Assembly (NCBI GenBank): GCA_021432635.1
Contig: MU270023.1
Location: forward strand, 558,001 to 622,000
Direction of reading: 5' to 3'
DNA: 64,000 bases
Source: Thozetella sp. PMI_491
Lineage: Eukaryota > Ascomycota > Sordariomycetes > Chaetosphaeriales > Chaetosphaeriaceae
Shown here one piece after another: positions 1 to 11,442 of the stretch. The notes beneath the pieces were generated by a model. That model saw only the letters and a list, made by a program, of their open reading frames with translations, was not told where the DNA came from and did not search any database. Numbering within the stretch: the first letter of the stretch is position 1; each line of letters begins with the position of its first letter. A program made the position numbers and the translations under genes.

Positions 1-1628
1 CCCGGATGGTGTTGTGTAGACCGTCGAGCAGATGCAAAAGAGCATCTCCATGCCTTAGCTCGGCATCATACTCACTCTTCTCTCCTCCATAGAACCTGCT
101 CCTCTTCTCATTTTCTGAATTTATATTCACAGTCTTGTATTCCTGAATCAGTTGCTCCAGTGTGTGCCCCTCTGCCGGATCGAGCGCTGCTGCTCCATCG
201 AGTCGCCCGTGCTCAAAGGCATTCTTGATCTGCTGCGTCAGTATGTCCGTCCCCAGGCGGGATTGTGATCTGATGATAGCGGCAAGCATGTCTAGACAGG
301 CAACTCTCAGATCTTGTGGAGGGGCATCCCCGCATGGATTTGGCAGCCTCCGGAACCTCGAACCTGGGATGTGGAATGATTTTGCCACCATCGCGATAAG
401 CTGGAATGTGGCTATGGCGGTGGTTAGTGTATCGGCAAGCCGGGATCAGGAGGAACTGTGGCTTACGGGATAACCGAAAAGGCGCTGCCTTCGTCTCCCC
501 AGCTAAGAAAGCTTCATGATGCTCGTGGGCCAGTTCCGGCAACAAGTACTGGAGACAGGGTCCCAGCTCCTCTGGGCTGACTTGAAGTCTTTGCCCCAGA
601 CTATCAAAGAGTGACGGAACGTCTCCAAAACAAAGCCTCTTCAGCTCGATGCAGGGGATGATTCGCCTATCTTCGTGATGGCGCTTGGAAACGAGCGAGA
701 ACTTTGCCATGATTCCTAGGCCACTCACGTATTCACTCGTCAGCATATATCCATTGCCCTCGGCAGCAAGCTTGGGCGCTTTGACATCGAATTCGGTCCA
801 CACGAGGCCCAGCATCGATATGATTTCTATTAAATGGCATATTGTCGTCGTGGCAAAAGGCTTCGTAACACCTGAAGGCATGAAATCCCAGCAGCGCCTC
901 TGGCGCTGTATGAAATAGCATATGGTGTGATCCCAGGCCATGTTGTTCGGTCCCCGGTCCCACGCCCGAGACATCTTTTCTTGCTCTTGCATTGCGTATA
1001 GAAGAAGCAACCAGGAGCATCCTTTGTCCTGTGTTAGATCATATTCCCACACACCAACTTCGGGACTGAGCAAAGTTTGCTGGTATGAACTCGGTGTGCC
1101 CGTAATCTTGTAGATAGGCGCAATATGTTGCTGGAGATTGATGACTTCCAACGTTGTCGCCTCCGGATCCACAGCTCTGATATGTCTCGGCTCGGCGATA
1201 GGAGCCGGTAATAGACGATGAGCTCTGCCCTTGGGAGCCGCGGCTTGCTTTGAGCTCGTCAGGGGCCCAACAGTAATGCTATCTACACATTAGCAAGGTT
1301 GGTCGGATGGCGTATAAAACAATAGCATCATTATATACCCAGGAGGTGCCGTGTAGAAAACTGGAACTTCAAAGGAGACTTGGTATCTGAGTCCACGGTA
1401 TCGGAAAACTTTCATCGACTTCGTCGCCCAGCCTTCCCCCATCACTTCCTCCGAGGACCGCCTGACCTCGACATCATCGACTTTGAGGTAGGCTACAATA
1501 CCTTGCAGCGTCGAGAAAGCAAACGTGACGAGAGAAATAACAAGTGAGACAAAAGTGAGCTTGGTAATAGAATCATTGAAGGCATCAGCACCGCTACTCG
1601 ATGACGATGTGCTGTTGTTTGCGTCCAT
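1..1628 (-). CDS. Membrane-anchored fungal protein of unknown function, 3' end outside window
   Basis: Three exons are visible: 1628-1339, 1278-about 470, and about 415-1, continuing past the left edge. Intron 1 (1279-1338) runs from gtatat to ctatag-type AG with a gctaat branch; intron 2 (about 416-469) has gtaagc, actaac and catag. Both keep one open frame. The start is the ATG at 1628 (M-D-A-N-N-S-T), before a Ser-rich stretch and one hydrophobic segment (FVSLVISLVTFAF). A motif of the type EVMGEGW...FRYRGLRYQVSFEVPVFYTAPPG follows, then a long region rich in W, H and C. I recall this arrangement from expanded families of uncharacterised filamentous-ascomycete proteins, but no function is established. 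An upstream in-frame start at 1754 is less likely. Partial protein of about 500 residues. Confidence 0.75.
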
Positions 1629-2459
1629 ATTGCATACAAAGCTTGCGGCGCTAGCGGAGTTTCGAGATTGAAAATAGGTTAAGGTAAGGTGGCCAGCAGA
1701 TCGAATCCCAGCTACCAAAGCGAGGCGGGCCGGCACTGGTTTATATACTGGCAAATGCCGCTACGTCGGGGCTGGAAGTGGCTGGCTGAAAGTCTCTGAA
1801 TCAGCGCCACCATTATGAAGCATCGATTGGCCACTCGCGACACCCCAGTGCCTCTAGCCAGTAGCACGAGAAGGGGAAGAAACCCCCTCGAAAACTATTA
1901 TCCATCTTCCACCCTAAAGGGGAAAGCTTTTGACTTTATGGCAAAATCCTACTGCACAATTTGAGCCTCGCCTAAACTGGCAGGCTTCAAACTTGGGTGA
2001 ACTGCGGGACGCACCAGGGCTCTCGCGGGACGGCAAAATCTGGTGAATCTCGCTTTCTCTAAAGCCAGTTCCTTAAAACTCAATCTTACAAGCCTGATCC
2101 ATAGAATGCAAATTGCAGCCTCCCTCTGAGCTTCTCCTTCGTTATTTATCGTACCATTCAGTTAACTTTACCATTACGAGGATGTCGAAGTCCCGCAATG
2201 GAGGAAGATGAGTGTGTTTCCCTGTCATGGACTAGGTAGCTAGGCAGCGCTTATATGAATTATCAGAGACTCTTTATGAACTTACATTAATGAGCGAGCT
2301 TGGGAAGAGTAAGGTAGGTATACTCAGTATCACATAGACTAAAAGTTCAGTCGACGGTAGCTATTTCTAAAGGCTTCGCCTATCTGGTCTAGACTCTCTA
2401 CCTTTCCCTCGCGCAATCCACGCCATCCTCCTAGGCGACCCCTCATCTCACAAACTGGC
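1629..2459. other. Intergenic, no gene seen
   Basis: Upstream region of the left-edge gene. No ORF with coding character and no recognisable repeat or RNA gene was found. Confidence 0.5.
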
Positions 2460-3008
2460 TCAAGCCGGCTCCTGATACTGAGATAGCTCAGATTCGTTCA
2501 AAGGTTCAAAATCTTCATAATGGCCAAGTAGAAGTTGACAGATTTCTATGCAGTCTTGGTGACTAGCTGAGATCAAAGCTGCGTCGATGTGGTCGAGAAT
2601 GAAGTATTTCAGAGGTGTTGGTTTTGATCCCAGCTGTGCTTTTGGTAATTGGTCAAGTAGTAGCTCCCAGGGGGTATTCAAGGATTGCTTGACCGCTCCA
2701 ATGAGTCCAAAAACGAGGAATTCCACTGGAGTCTGATACAATCGTTGGACCGTAGCAGTCCAACGGGGAGCCAGCAAGACGTTGATGATCTCCTCTGCCA
2801 GTTGATTTTTCACCTTTAGGACCGTGATATAAATAAACGGCTTTGCGAATGAATGGTCTGCTGGATCTACTTTTCCACCATGTTGAGCAGCCATAGCAAC
2901 ATATCCGTTAGGATCGTTGCCACGAAAGACACCATTCGAACTACTTTCACGATGAGGTTGGTCTTGTATGGAGGCATTGGCTTTGATGACGACGCATGCT
3001 TCTTTCAT
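2460..3008 (-). CDS. Hypothetical protein, possibly ankyrin-like tail
   Basis: Open frame of 182 codons from an ATG at 3008. The composition is protein-like: KNQLAEEIINVLLAPRW, then a helical region ending LISASHQDCIEICQLLLGHYED, which resembles an ankyrin helix pair but does not form clear repeats. The start lies just after two tandem copies of catgaaagaag preceded by tttatttag on the minus strand, so 3008 may be inside a second exon with an upstream exon I could not place. The opposite strand carries a competing shorter ORF (2853-3158) of poorer composition. No function is assigned. Confidence 0.4.
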   Translation of the reverse strand: MKEACVVIKANASIQDQPHRESSSNGVFRGNDPNGYVAMAAQHGGKVDPADHSFAKPFIYITVLKVKNQLAEEIINVLLAPRWTATVQRLYQTPVEFLVFGLIGAVKQSLNTPWELLLDQLPKAQLGSKPTPLKYFILDHIDAALISASHQDCIEICQLLLGHYEDFEPLNESELSQYQEPA

Positions 3009-3414
3009 GCTTCTTTCATGCTAAATAAAAGCAAAGATCTCCTTGAGCGAGAGACGGTGACTGAAACTGTAATTTTAAGAGCGCTACCATCCTGTTACGG
3101 TACAAGCAGTACCACGGCCAGGACGGTTCAAGATATTACATTGTTATCGAGATCGTAGTATGTCAAGCCTATAGCTAAAAGAAAAGTAAAAAGACGACCC
3201 TAGAAGACCAATTTTTCCAATAAAGAAGAATGTCTGCCTAGTTGCCACTGACTCTGCGCATATTCAGTATGTAGCAAACGGCAACGTGTTCGACTTGCCG
3301 AGAATTTTGAAGGACGGGATTACCACTGGATTCTATCTTAGATGCGATTTTTCTAGAAGGAATGGAAAGAGCTCCGCAAACCAGATTTGCGGTAACCCAA
3401 ACGGTAGTATCCCA
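3009..3414. other. Intergenic, no gene seen
   Basis: Between the hypothetical gene and the 3' end of the beta-propeller oxidoreductase. It may hold an unplaced 5' exon of the former; nothing else is visible. Confidence 0.4.
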
Positions 3415-5100
3415 TCAGCCGCTGACTAGCATCACATGAAACCCGCCAGGCACCAGCGCAGGGGGCTGATAGGCCAAGTAGCCAGTCCCAAAGAGCACAT
3501 ATCGGTCCTGTACCGCCACCCCTCCGTGGAAGTTGGTGTCTAGCCCATGGTCCATGATGATGCGTCCTGTAGACTTCTCCAGCGCCACTAGCCCTCCTGT
3601 GCTCTGATCGTATAGCCCTGCCCCATCGGGGTCTTGTCCTGTCCTAGCGACGAGAACCAAATCCCCGACAATGCTTGGGGGCCCAAACGCGATGTTGTTG
3701 GAGGGAGCCTCGGTCTCCCAGAGAACGGCCCCGTTCTCCAGAGATAGTGCGCCATAGGCACTCCTGGAAACCGTACGGTTTGAAAGCCTTAACTGCCACG
3801 CGTTCTCGCCCGAGTTGATGGCCGTGTAGTATACGCGGCTGTCGTCCACGGCGATCCCCCAGCTCAAGCCTCCTCCTATTCCTACGGGACTAGTTGAGGT
3901 CTGCCATAGGCTATGCCCTGTCCGAGCAGACAGGGCATAGATGTCGCCGTTCTTGCGCCCCAACACGACCATGTCGCCACGAGCATAGGGCACGAATGCA
4001 GGAGCCATTCCAAAGTCAGCATCCTCGCCAGGTATTTCTGGGCAGAGCGTCGTATTCTGCGCAAAGATCCCAGGGTATCCACAGGCAGCCGAGTAAGCAT
4101 CGAGCTTAGGCGGTTGGTGGGCCCAATTCACCGTCCCCTTATCGATGTCGATGGCCAGAACAGAGTCCTGCCAGATATCTTCCGGCAGGCAAGGGTCACG
4201 CACGCTACCAACAGCCATGTACGCAGAGGTGTTGTTCTGAGTTGCTTTCTGGCATCGAATGGTGGCATTGGGAATGGAATAGGCGTTCCCCGTGGCAACA
4301 TAGAGCTGCCGTCGGCTTTTGTCGATGGAAGGCTGGCTGCCCCACAAGCCCGCCCCAGACCAGCCCGCGCTCCGCCGCGACGCCGGTATCGTAGTCACGT
4401 TCCATAGGACCTTGAATGCCTTGCCGCCTGCCCTACTTCTTTCTAGGACCAAGGACACCATATTTCCCACGAAATTGCAGCATGGGTAGTCTGGAAGCAG
4501 CGAAACGTTCTCTTCCAGACTGGACGCACCGACGAACAACTTCCCTTCAAATAGCGTCGGAGACATAGTTAACGTGGCCAGAGCATGCGAGTTGACCTGA
4601 ATGACATCCAGCGTCTTTCCAGTGAGCCGATCCAGAGCGATGACCAACGCATGCGTCAGGGTACCCATATAAATGACATTGTTGTCAACGTCAACTTGGG
4701 GGCTAGAGCGCGAGACCTTCTTCATCTGCTGCATCTGAAAGGTGGTGATAGGCGCGAAGCTTTCAATGAGGCCGGTGACATTGACCTGCCACAGCAGCCG
4801 ACATGATACGAAGTCCAGGGCGGCGAAGGACCCGTTCCAAGTAGGATAATACGCAATATTTCCTGCCAACACCGGAGTCGCGCTTACCCCGATGGGGTAG
4901 GCTATCGTGCAGGAGCTAAGGAGAGATTGAATGTTTGCAGAGGATATATTCTTATTGTCGGCAGCCCAGCGATTATTGTGCAAGTTCCCTCCCCAGCCTG
5001 TCCACCGTGAGCCTCTCTGGGGGGAGGAGGAGGAGGAGGAGTGGGCGGTGACACTAAAGATGGCCCCAAGAAAAGTCGTTAGTATCAGGAGTAGCATCAT
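3415..5100 (-). CDS. Secreted PQQ-type beta-propeller oxidoreductase (polyvinyl-alcohol-dehydrogenase-like)
   Basis: Single exon, 561 residues. Residues 1-19 form a signal peptide (hydrophobic MMLLLILTTFLGAIFSVTA). The mature start WTGWGGNLHNNRWAA is the typical first strand of quinoprotein propellers, and W-like repeats follow (ALDRLTGKT, AIDIDKGTVNW, ALSARTGHSLW, SLENGAVLWE, ALEKSTGRII), each the A-x-D/N-x-x-T/N-G-x-x-W blade signature of PQQ-binding repeats. The family oxidises alcohols with pyrroloquinoline quinone in bacteria; fungal members are mostly uncharacterised. Several N-x-S/T sites fit secretion. The Cys-rich stretch YPCCNF may form disulfides. Substrate is unknown, and whether it binds PQQ is inferred from family only. 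Confidence 0.85.
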   Translation of the reverse strand: MMLLLILTTFLGAIFSVTAHSSSSSSPQRGSRWTGWGGNLHNNRWAADNKNISSANIQSLLSSCTIAYPIGVSATPVLAGNIAYYPTWNGSFAALDFVSCRLLWQVNVTGLIESFAPITTFQMQQMKKVSRSSPQVDVDNNVIYMGTLTHALVIALDRLTGKTLDVIQVNSHALATLTMSPTLFEGKLFVGASSLEENVSLLPDYPCCNFVGNMVSLVLERSRAGGKAFKVLWNVTTIPASRRSAGWSGAGLWGSQPSIDKSRRQLYVATGNAYSIPNATIRCQKATQNNTSAYMAVGSVRDPCLPEDIWQDSVLAIDIDKGTVNWAHQPPKLDAYSAACGYPGIFAQNTTLCPEIPGEDADFGMAPAFVPYARGDMVVLGRKNGDIYALSARTGHSLWQTSTSPVGIGGGLSWGIAVDDSRVYYTAINSGENAWQLRLSNRTVSRSAYGALSLENGAVLWETEAPSNNIAFGPPSIVGDLVLVARTGQDPDGAGLYDQSTGGLVALEKSTGRIIMDHGLDTNFHGGVAVQDRYVLFGTGYLAYQPPALVPGGFHVMLVSG

Positions 5101-7167
5101 GAGCCTAAATAATCCGGTAAATAGCTATTGGGGTCACAGGCATAGGCTATTGCAACCATATCCACTAATTGGCGCGAGAGGAGCCCAAGATTTGCGAGGC
5201 ACCCCCGAGGTATATACGTCTACGTTCCTATCTTGCTTGCCATCCTCCTGCTAATCCCTCACCCTCTCTACCTGCTTCCCTTCTGCATCCCGCGGGCAAT
5301 TCTCTGATTGGGTATTGATGCGGGGTAAGCTGTGAAACCGTCCTGATTGCAACCATTCAGTCTGATCCGTGCTCGAATAGAGGATGTGGAAGAGGACCCC
5401 ATTGGTCTGTCGACGCGGAAATCACCGAAAATCTCTTAAAAAAAAGCCAATATTGTCCTCTCTGTGCCGTATCTTCGGCTGACTGGCTTACTGGGACTAA
5501 TGGAACGAGTCAAAAGGGCCACCAATGTTACCCAAGCGCAAGGTATACGCTTGGGCCTCTTAAGCAGCTAGGAAGTCTCGTTGCAACAATGCTGACCTTG
5601 ATCCCTACTCTTCTGAAGTAATCAGATACAGATTTGGAGATTGGTGTCTCTACGGCATTCGAAGGCTGTTTTATACACTATTAAGTATTTACCTATCAAC
5701 AGCTCTACTGATTGCCTTCCTCCGTCTAGAGACACGTACTTTATATAAGAGGCTGTTAGTAAGCTACGGAGTTACGGGATTATTCCTACATCCTTTTTCT
5801 TTGATTGCTTGCGTTGCAAGATGCCTATATGGATAGCGATGTTGCGAATGGCAAACTTCAGATCCATTGTTTCCGCAATCTGCACATTGCACACGCCAGC
5901 GCCTTCCCTTCTGTAGCAGCATGCCATATAATGAATGGCCTGCGCGGCAATGGTTGGAGAACGGTGCTCTAATTGCATTAAACAGAAGTGGACCGAAGCT
6001 GTTCGCATCTAGAATGGCTTTAAGGCAACTGTTTAACTTCATTACTTCCCCAGTAGTGCTACAAAAATGTTCCATATGGTTAGTAGAGTGCTCTCGTCCT
6101 TGGGCCTTTTACCGCCCTGCTGCTCCTCGCAGCTATCTAGCTGTCCTGCCGTCCTAGTCCGTACATCAGTTCCCGTTGAGCTTCTAAGTTAAACGGGGCA
6201 AGGATCATATGCTTATTAATTACCTGGGCTTCTTGCCATTGACAACTGTCCTGCAGTGTTGACGCGTAAGGCATCTCGGTATGTGCCCCACATTTGCCTT
6301 CAAGACATATTTGACCAATTTACTTCGAAAATCTCGTGCATCTTAGCAATTTCTATATCATCATTCCACGCGGTCAAAGCCGGGCCAAGGCCGCAAACCG
6401 CCCACCTGTATCGTGTTGCCTAAACTCTAATCTTTCCGTCGCTCGTGTGTAGTACATATTTTGGTGAAACGGAGAAGGGGAGGGGAAGCTCTGCTCTATG
6501 CAAGTTCATCAGACCTCGCATCCACTAGCGCGCATTCGTGCCTTATGCAGTGGCTGGTGGATAAAGATCCAAGGCCGTTCGTACAGCGATACAAAGTCCT
6601 TAGCGCTGGATGAGATGCTAAATGTAATCTCTAGACCGAGACAAGATTTCATCGGACGCCCGAGAGATGCAGGCCGGAAGATTAAAAGCAGAATAGCCGT
6701 CTCGCCTCGGAGACTAATTTATTCGAAGGTGGTGCAGACTAGCGGCACCGGATTGATGGAACCTCGGTTCTTGGGACCGGGTATCGTTGTCGGGAACCAA
6801 AATAGCATATATTACCGCATTTAATTATCGCGTTGGGCCTCCTTCATTCCATATGCATATCGTCCCACTCAATGGATTGCGAAGGGTCCAGACCAACCTC
6901 ACAGCGACTTCTGCGAAGCATGCTCGTCATTTCTGAGCCTCCATTTAAATCCATGGCGTGATAGTGCGTGTATATGGGCCGGACTTGTTCATTAAGCGTT
7001 CGTGAATCAGGATGGAGAAGTCCGGTCGAACTGGATCGTCTATAAATACAGAGGGACTTTGAGTATGAATTCTGTGAAAATTCGGCACAAAAGATTAGAA
7101 CTCCTACCATCACCCAAGAAATCTTACCCTGCTGCCATAAGCACGAGCTGCCGCCTGTAACACGATC
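5101..7167. other. Mostly empty intergenic stretch with one possible gene fragment
   Basis: Apart from the fragment listed at 5764-6075 I see no coding region. An ORF at 6498-6824 on the plus strand has no family resemblance and poor composition. Confidence 0.4.
5764..6075 (-). pseudogene. Possible decayed gene fragment
   Basis: Two overlapping minus-strand frames each look coding in part. One begins EVMKLNSCLKAILDANSF (near 6045-5990) and the other reads IAAQAIHYMACCYRRE and then FAIRNIAIHIGILQRKQSKK (about 5960-5790). The protein-like character moves from one frame to the other, which suggests a frameshifted remnant of a host gene, or a short two-exon gene. I do not recognise the family. 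Confidence 0.2.
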
Positions 7168-7548
7168 ATGTTGCCCTTGACCATTCTGATCCCCATAATT
7201 TTTAGCCCTGCGGCTCTCGGGCTTCCGACCAGCACACATCACGTCAGAGATGCTGCAGCGGAAGCAGATGGGAAATTCAACATCAATGATGTCAAAAGCG
7301 CCATAGCGTCCATCGACACCGGCGAACGAGACATCAATTCCGCTTCATCGGGGATCGTTAAAGCCGGGGAGGCGGCTTATGCGTCGTTTGGAGGCAACCC
7401 GCAATCTAGCCTTGGAACTCTCTATTCCAACTATAAGAAGGACCTTGCAAGCGCTTTAGCATACTTGGACAAGATTCAGGCAGGACTTGATAAGGCTCGC
7501 GTTGCGTACCAGAAAGGAGGGGATCTTACTCAGAACTTTTGGTTCTGA
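7168..7548 (+). CDS. Small secreted protein
   Basis: 126 residues in one exon. Residues 1-18 (MLPLTILIPIIFSPAALG) form a signal peptide, followed by a short LPTSTHHVRD segment ending in a possible processing site. The mature part is Ala/Ser/Gly-rich and helical with no cysteine (DVKSAIASIDTGERDINSAS, then KKDLASALAYLDKIQAG). The helical, Ala-rich secreted form recalls hydrophobic surface-binding or galactomannoprotein-type wall proteins, but similarity is too weak to name one. It stands alone, with no neighbour within 600 bases. Confidence 0.65.
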   Translation: MLPLTILIPIIFSPAALGLPTSTHHVRDAAAEADGKFNINDVKSAIASIDTGERDINSASSGIVKAGEAAYASFGGNPQSSLGTLYSNYKKDLASALAYLDKIQAGLDKARVAYQKGGDLTQNFWF

Positions 7549-8345
7549 CTTCCATTGGCCACAGCTCGCGCTGTTCCTATATTGGAATGTCGACGAACAC
7601 TTTGAATATCCTGGAGACACAATAAACATTGTCCTGAAGAAGAGAAATAGTCTTAGTTAAATAAGTCCTTGGATTGGCTATATCGAGATACTGCGGGCCG
7701 ATCTTCTTCAGCTTCTAAACTATGCCTACGAAGTAACGAGTATCAGTGATTCCTTTTCTGCTTCAGGAGTTCGAAAGTGCCGTCTTGCTTATAGAAAATT
7801 ATAGCTAGTACCTTGGGTGATAGTGAGGTCGATAAATATTGTTGGGATAAGAGGACCAGACGTGGGGGGAACCCACGAGCCGCCCCCGCAGTGAGGTAAG
7901 GGCTAGTGACTCGTCGGTGCTCGCATATAGCACAAATGCGATTACAATGCCCTGGGTGACCTAATCCCTACAGACCACAGACATATCTACTACAGAGTAA
8001 GTCAACCTACGCGTCTGAATAGACACACAGGCATCGCCTATCGGAAGTAGAAGCACCTGTTAATCCGCCAATCTTTTGTCAGCCAACATGGGACGTTCTT
8101 AGTGAGGAGTAGAACATTGTGCGGCAGTATATAGTTGAATCAGTGGGATCAATGTAGTGTATATACTGTGTCTGGGGCGGCCAAATAAGTGGGATGGTTA
8201 ATCTGGAATTGCGCATTGGCGCGTGTCACAGGGTAAACCGATGTGCGCTACGGATCAACTTTTTAAACGAGTCAAAATGATATTTAGACTCACTTCCTAA
8301 CCTAGACCGGGATCCGTATTGATCAAGGTGGCTCGCAACGTAAAG
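7549..8345. other. Intergenic, no gene seen
   Basis: Between two convergent gene ends (small secreted protein and threonine-aldolase-like gene). No ORF or repeat of note. Confidence 0.5.
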
Positions 8346-9617
8346 CTACAGTTGGGCAGATGAAGTAGATGGAGACTCGAGTAGTTCCTTCATAACACCC
8401 TTGAGAGCTATCACAGCTTCTGAGCATATCTCTACTAGATGGTTAGTTGAGACTAAACAAGCACGTGCAAGTAGTTCTGTCGGGTATGACTGCCGGATTC
8501 GACTTACGATAATGGACCACCAGCCTATCTCTTGAAATTGAAATTCCCCTTTCCGCGCCTTTCCTGATAAGGTCTTCTAAGGTGAAGTTTTGGCCTGTAA
8601 AGTCAAGCCATACCATGTTGGTCTGAGCAGGATGCTGAAGCCTCCCGCCGTACGCCTGCCAGAACGCGGCAATGTCGGCCGCAATTTGATGGCACTTGGG
8701 GAGGAGGTTACCTTCAAAGGTTTTCTTGACTGCAAGCTGAGCCGCTGCGGCAAGCAGGCCTGGCTGTCTAATGCTGCCGCCGAGGCTCTGCCTAATCCAG
8801 CGAGCATGGCGAATGACTTCTTCGTTTCCAACAATGATGGCACCTGCTGGGGCACCCAATCCTTTGGAAAAGCACATCGTGACAGTGTCCGCCAGTGAGC
8901 AGTATTCCGCGAGGGAACCCTCGCCCGCAGCCGCCGCCTCCCACAGCCGTGCCCCATCGATATGCACCCGGATTCCATTCTCATGGGCGAAATCGCAAAT
9001 GCGGCGAGTTTCTGCTAGAGGTTGCGTCATTCCGCGAAGAGTGTTCTCAAGGGCGATCACCCGCGTAGGACACATGTGAACCTTCGGCTCTTTCCGTTCA
9101 ATCTTGACATGTGGCAAGATATCCTCGAGCGTCAAGTATTGGCCATTGGTGGGATATACAGCCTGAGGGATGGCGCCTGCTAGCGCAAACGCTCCACCAG
9201 CCTCGTTAGCGAGTATATGGGCACGGTGGTCACAGAGGACGGCGTATGGCGGTCGCTCTAGTAGGGTTCTGAGAGACACAAGATTGCCCATTGTGCCGGA
9301 TGGGACAAACAACCCTGCCTCTTTTCCCGCTAATCTAGCTACGTAGGCCTCGAGATCTTTTGTACTCGGGTCGGAGCGGTCGATATCATCAAGAAGGCTT
9401 GCGGAGATAATTGCTTGAAGCATCTCGGGTGTTGGGCTTGTCCGAACATCGCCTAGGAGAAGGGCATACCAAGTCAACTTTATATATGTACATGGGAAAT
9501 GGGAACCTGCGTACCGCGGAAATCGAAAGCGGCGGGCCCGGGTTGAAGCCAAGAGTTCGTCTCGTGCAGCAGACCCTCAAGGAGCTTGTCGTGGCCTTCA
9601 TGGGTCTGGAACTGCAT
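8346..9617 (-). CDS. L-threonine-aldolase-like PLP enzyme
   Basis: Rebuilt as three exons (9617-9515, 9452-8508, 8434-8346) with introns 9453-9514 and 8435-8507, giving 378 residues. Joining exon 1 to 2 yields FDFRGDVRTSPTPEML, the family N-terminal signature (FRSDTVT-PTPEM in others); joining exon 2 to 3 replaces a poor tail by VVHYLEICSEAVIALKGVMK, the usual C-terminal helix. Fold type I PLP lyase of the beta-eliminating/threonine aldolase group: PSGTMGN near the phosphate-binding loop, HIDGARLWEAA with the Asp that pairs with the pyridine nitrogen, and FSKGLGAP with the Schiff-base Lys. It would cleave L-threonine or allo-threonine to glycine and acetaldehyde in the cytosol. Fungal genomes carry several paralogues, so the true substrate may differ. 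Confidence 0.9.
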
Positions 9618-11085
9618 GGTGGGGCTGGTCTATACTTCTATACTGATGAGGTTTCGCGGATTTGAAGGGGTTCGATAGCTAAAGCTGGCAAAATAAATGA
9701 ATAAATACAGGGTATGGGTATTGCTTCTGAAGAATTAAGGTAGCCAAAAAAGCACTCAGTCTTTTACGCACGAGATTCTTCCGCTAATTTCATGGGGCTT
9801 CGCCATCGCTCTAAACGGAGTTGACAGTCCGGTATGACCCACTTTGAGTAGTGGAGATGTGCCTAGTTCGGAATTCGTGAAGCACCATCCAGAGCTAAGA
9901 TAGCGCCGAAACCCCGACCTTGAATTCTCTCAAAATTTTCAGTTTTCGCCGGCGACGGAACAGATTGAATATTCTTTCAGCTCTGACGTAATCCTTCCGC
10001 AGGTTCGTGGATAACCGAGCCGAAAGGAGGAGAGACCCTCTCAACAGAGTCCTACTCTCCGTGATCCCATTTGATAGATTCCGACTCGAGAAGTAGGAAG
10101 CATATGCAGTCAAGAAGTACCGCTATGCAAATATCGAAAGGTAATTCAAACGATTCGGTCGATTCGGTCGATTCGTTCCACGAAGAAAACACCCGGCAAG
10201 GTAAAAAGAAAGACGTATTAAGCATTACTACCTAGTAGGTAGCCAGCACCTGTTAAGACCGCTTAAGTAATCTCTATATTATGCATAATACCTCCCAACC
10301 TGAGGTTCTCCAACATACTGCTCTACAGTTCCGAACCCCGGGTGGCCAACCTCTTCGGAGCTATCAAACTGCGACCGCCACTCCGGTCGCATCTTTAGAC
10401 CACCCCAGCGGGTTCTCTGCTGGCTCATATAAACCAATGTGTTCTCATCAGGCGTTTTGGGCCTCTTCGCAGCCACGGATCTTACCACATTGGACCTTTC
10501 CAAGCCAGCGGTGTCATCTATCTCGTTAGACCAGCCCAGTTCAGACGAAAGTGCCGGGGACTACTAAATCTGAGGCAGTGGTTTGATGCTCCTTGTGGAA
10601 CTAGACTTTCGATGAGACGAACTGCCCTAAATTTGATCTCGTTTCGTCTTATCAACAAGTGTAATGGAGGCCAGGCCTTGGTCTAAAATACAGTACTTCA
10701 AGACGACCCGCGGAGGATTACTCCAGGGACCCTTGTCTAGAAATAGTGCGTAGAAGGAATAGTACTTTGCTAGGCAGCTCCAAATGGAGGCAGCGCAATA
10801 GAGGCGGAACGCGCGCACATTTCGTATGTCGAGGCGAGCCCATCACTGAAGATCATCATTAGTAGCGTCCTCAAAGGACGTTAAAACCTGGAAAATGCAA
10901 ATGTAGTCATTGACATCTACCAAAGCGGACAAAGAATCTACAAAAAGCAAGCGGTGCATAGCCCCCGGATGAAAGCCCAAAGCTGCGTCGTTCTTCCCGG
11001 AATGCTTACATACCAAGTTCAATACCTAGCTAGGCAACTGGCAGCGTAGTACGTTTCGGCGTGTGTAACATGTAAGGCCACGCTT
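9618..11085. other. Intergenic with a short tandem repeat, no firm gene
   Basis: Holds the 9-nt repeat at 10151-10175. Short minus-strand ORFs at 10279-10503 and 10627-10818 have no family resemblance and are left out. Confidence 0.4.
10151..10175. repeat. 9-nt tandem repeat, about 2.8 copies
   Basis: The unit cgattcggt is repeated almost three times (cgattcggt-cgattcggt-cgattcg). No protein is encoded across it. A microsatellite-like tract. Confidence 0.8.
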
Positions 11086-11442
11086 CTAAGAGAGTGATAA
11101 GTTATCTATCGTGCAGTGATGTTCGTTTTTCTCTTCTCCCGACTGATTAGCCAAGTTGCAAGGCAACCCTAAGCACTAATTACCCAACGCCCTTACAGGG
11201 CTATGCACGAATCTCAGCCCCTCAAATCTACGAACTAGTTCGACATTGTCTTCGTGTGGGTATTGTTTAATATCCCACCTTTTTATAGTGCTAATAAATT
11301 GCTCCAGCGAATAGTCACCATGGCTTAAGAATTTAGTATATTGAAGAAACAATGTGTCAAACTTATCGAATAACACCACGGCAGTGCGTGTAACACGGGC
11401 CGCCCAGTCATCCATCGGATTCATTGCCGACCGAGGAGGCAT
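11086..11442 (-). CDS. Possible small two-exon gene of unknown function
   Basis: An 88-codon frame from an ATG at 11442 has coding-like content (VVLFDKFDTLFLQYTKFL). The CCT-gtaagg donor near 11205 could join, across a roughly 54-nt intron with a ggctaat branch and an AG close to 11143, to a 19-codon exon ending at 11086 (SGEEKNEHHCTIDNLSLS). The product would be about 97 residues with no signal peptide and no known domain. Without expression data this is only a candidate. Confidence 0.28.
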
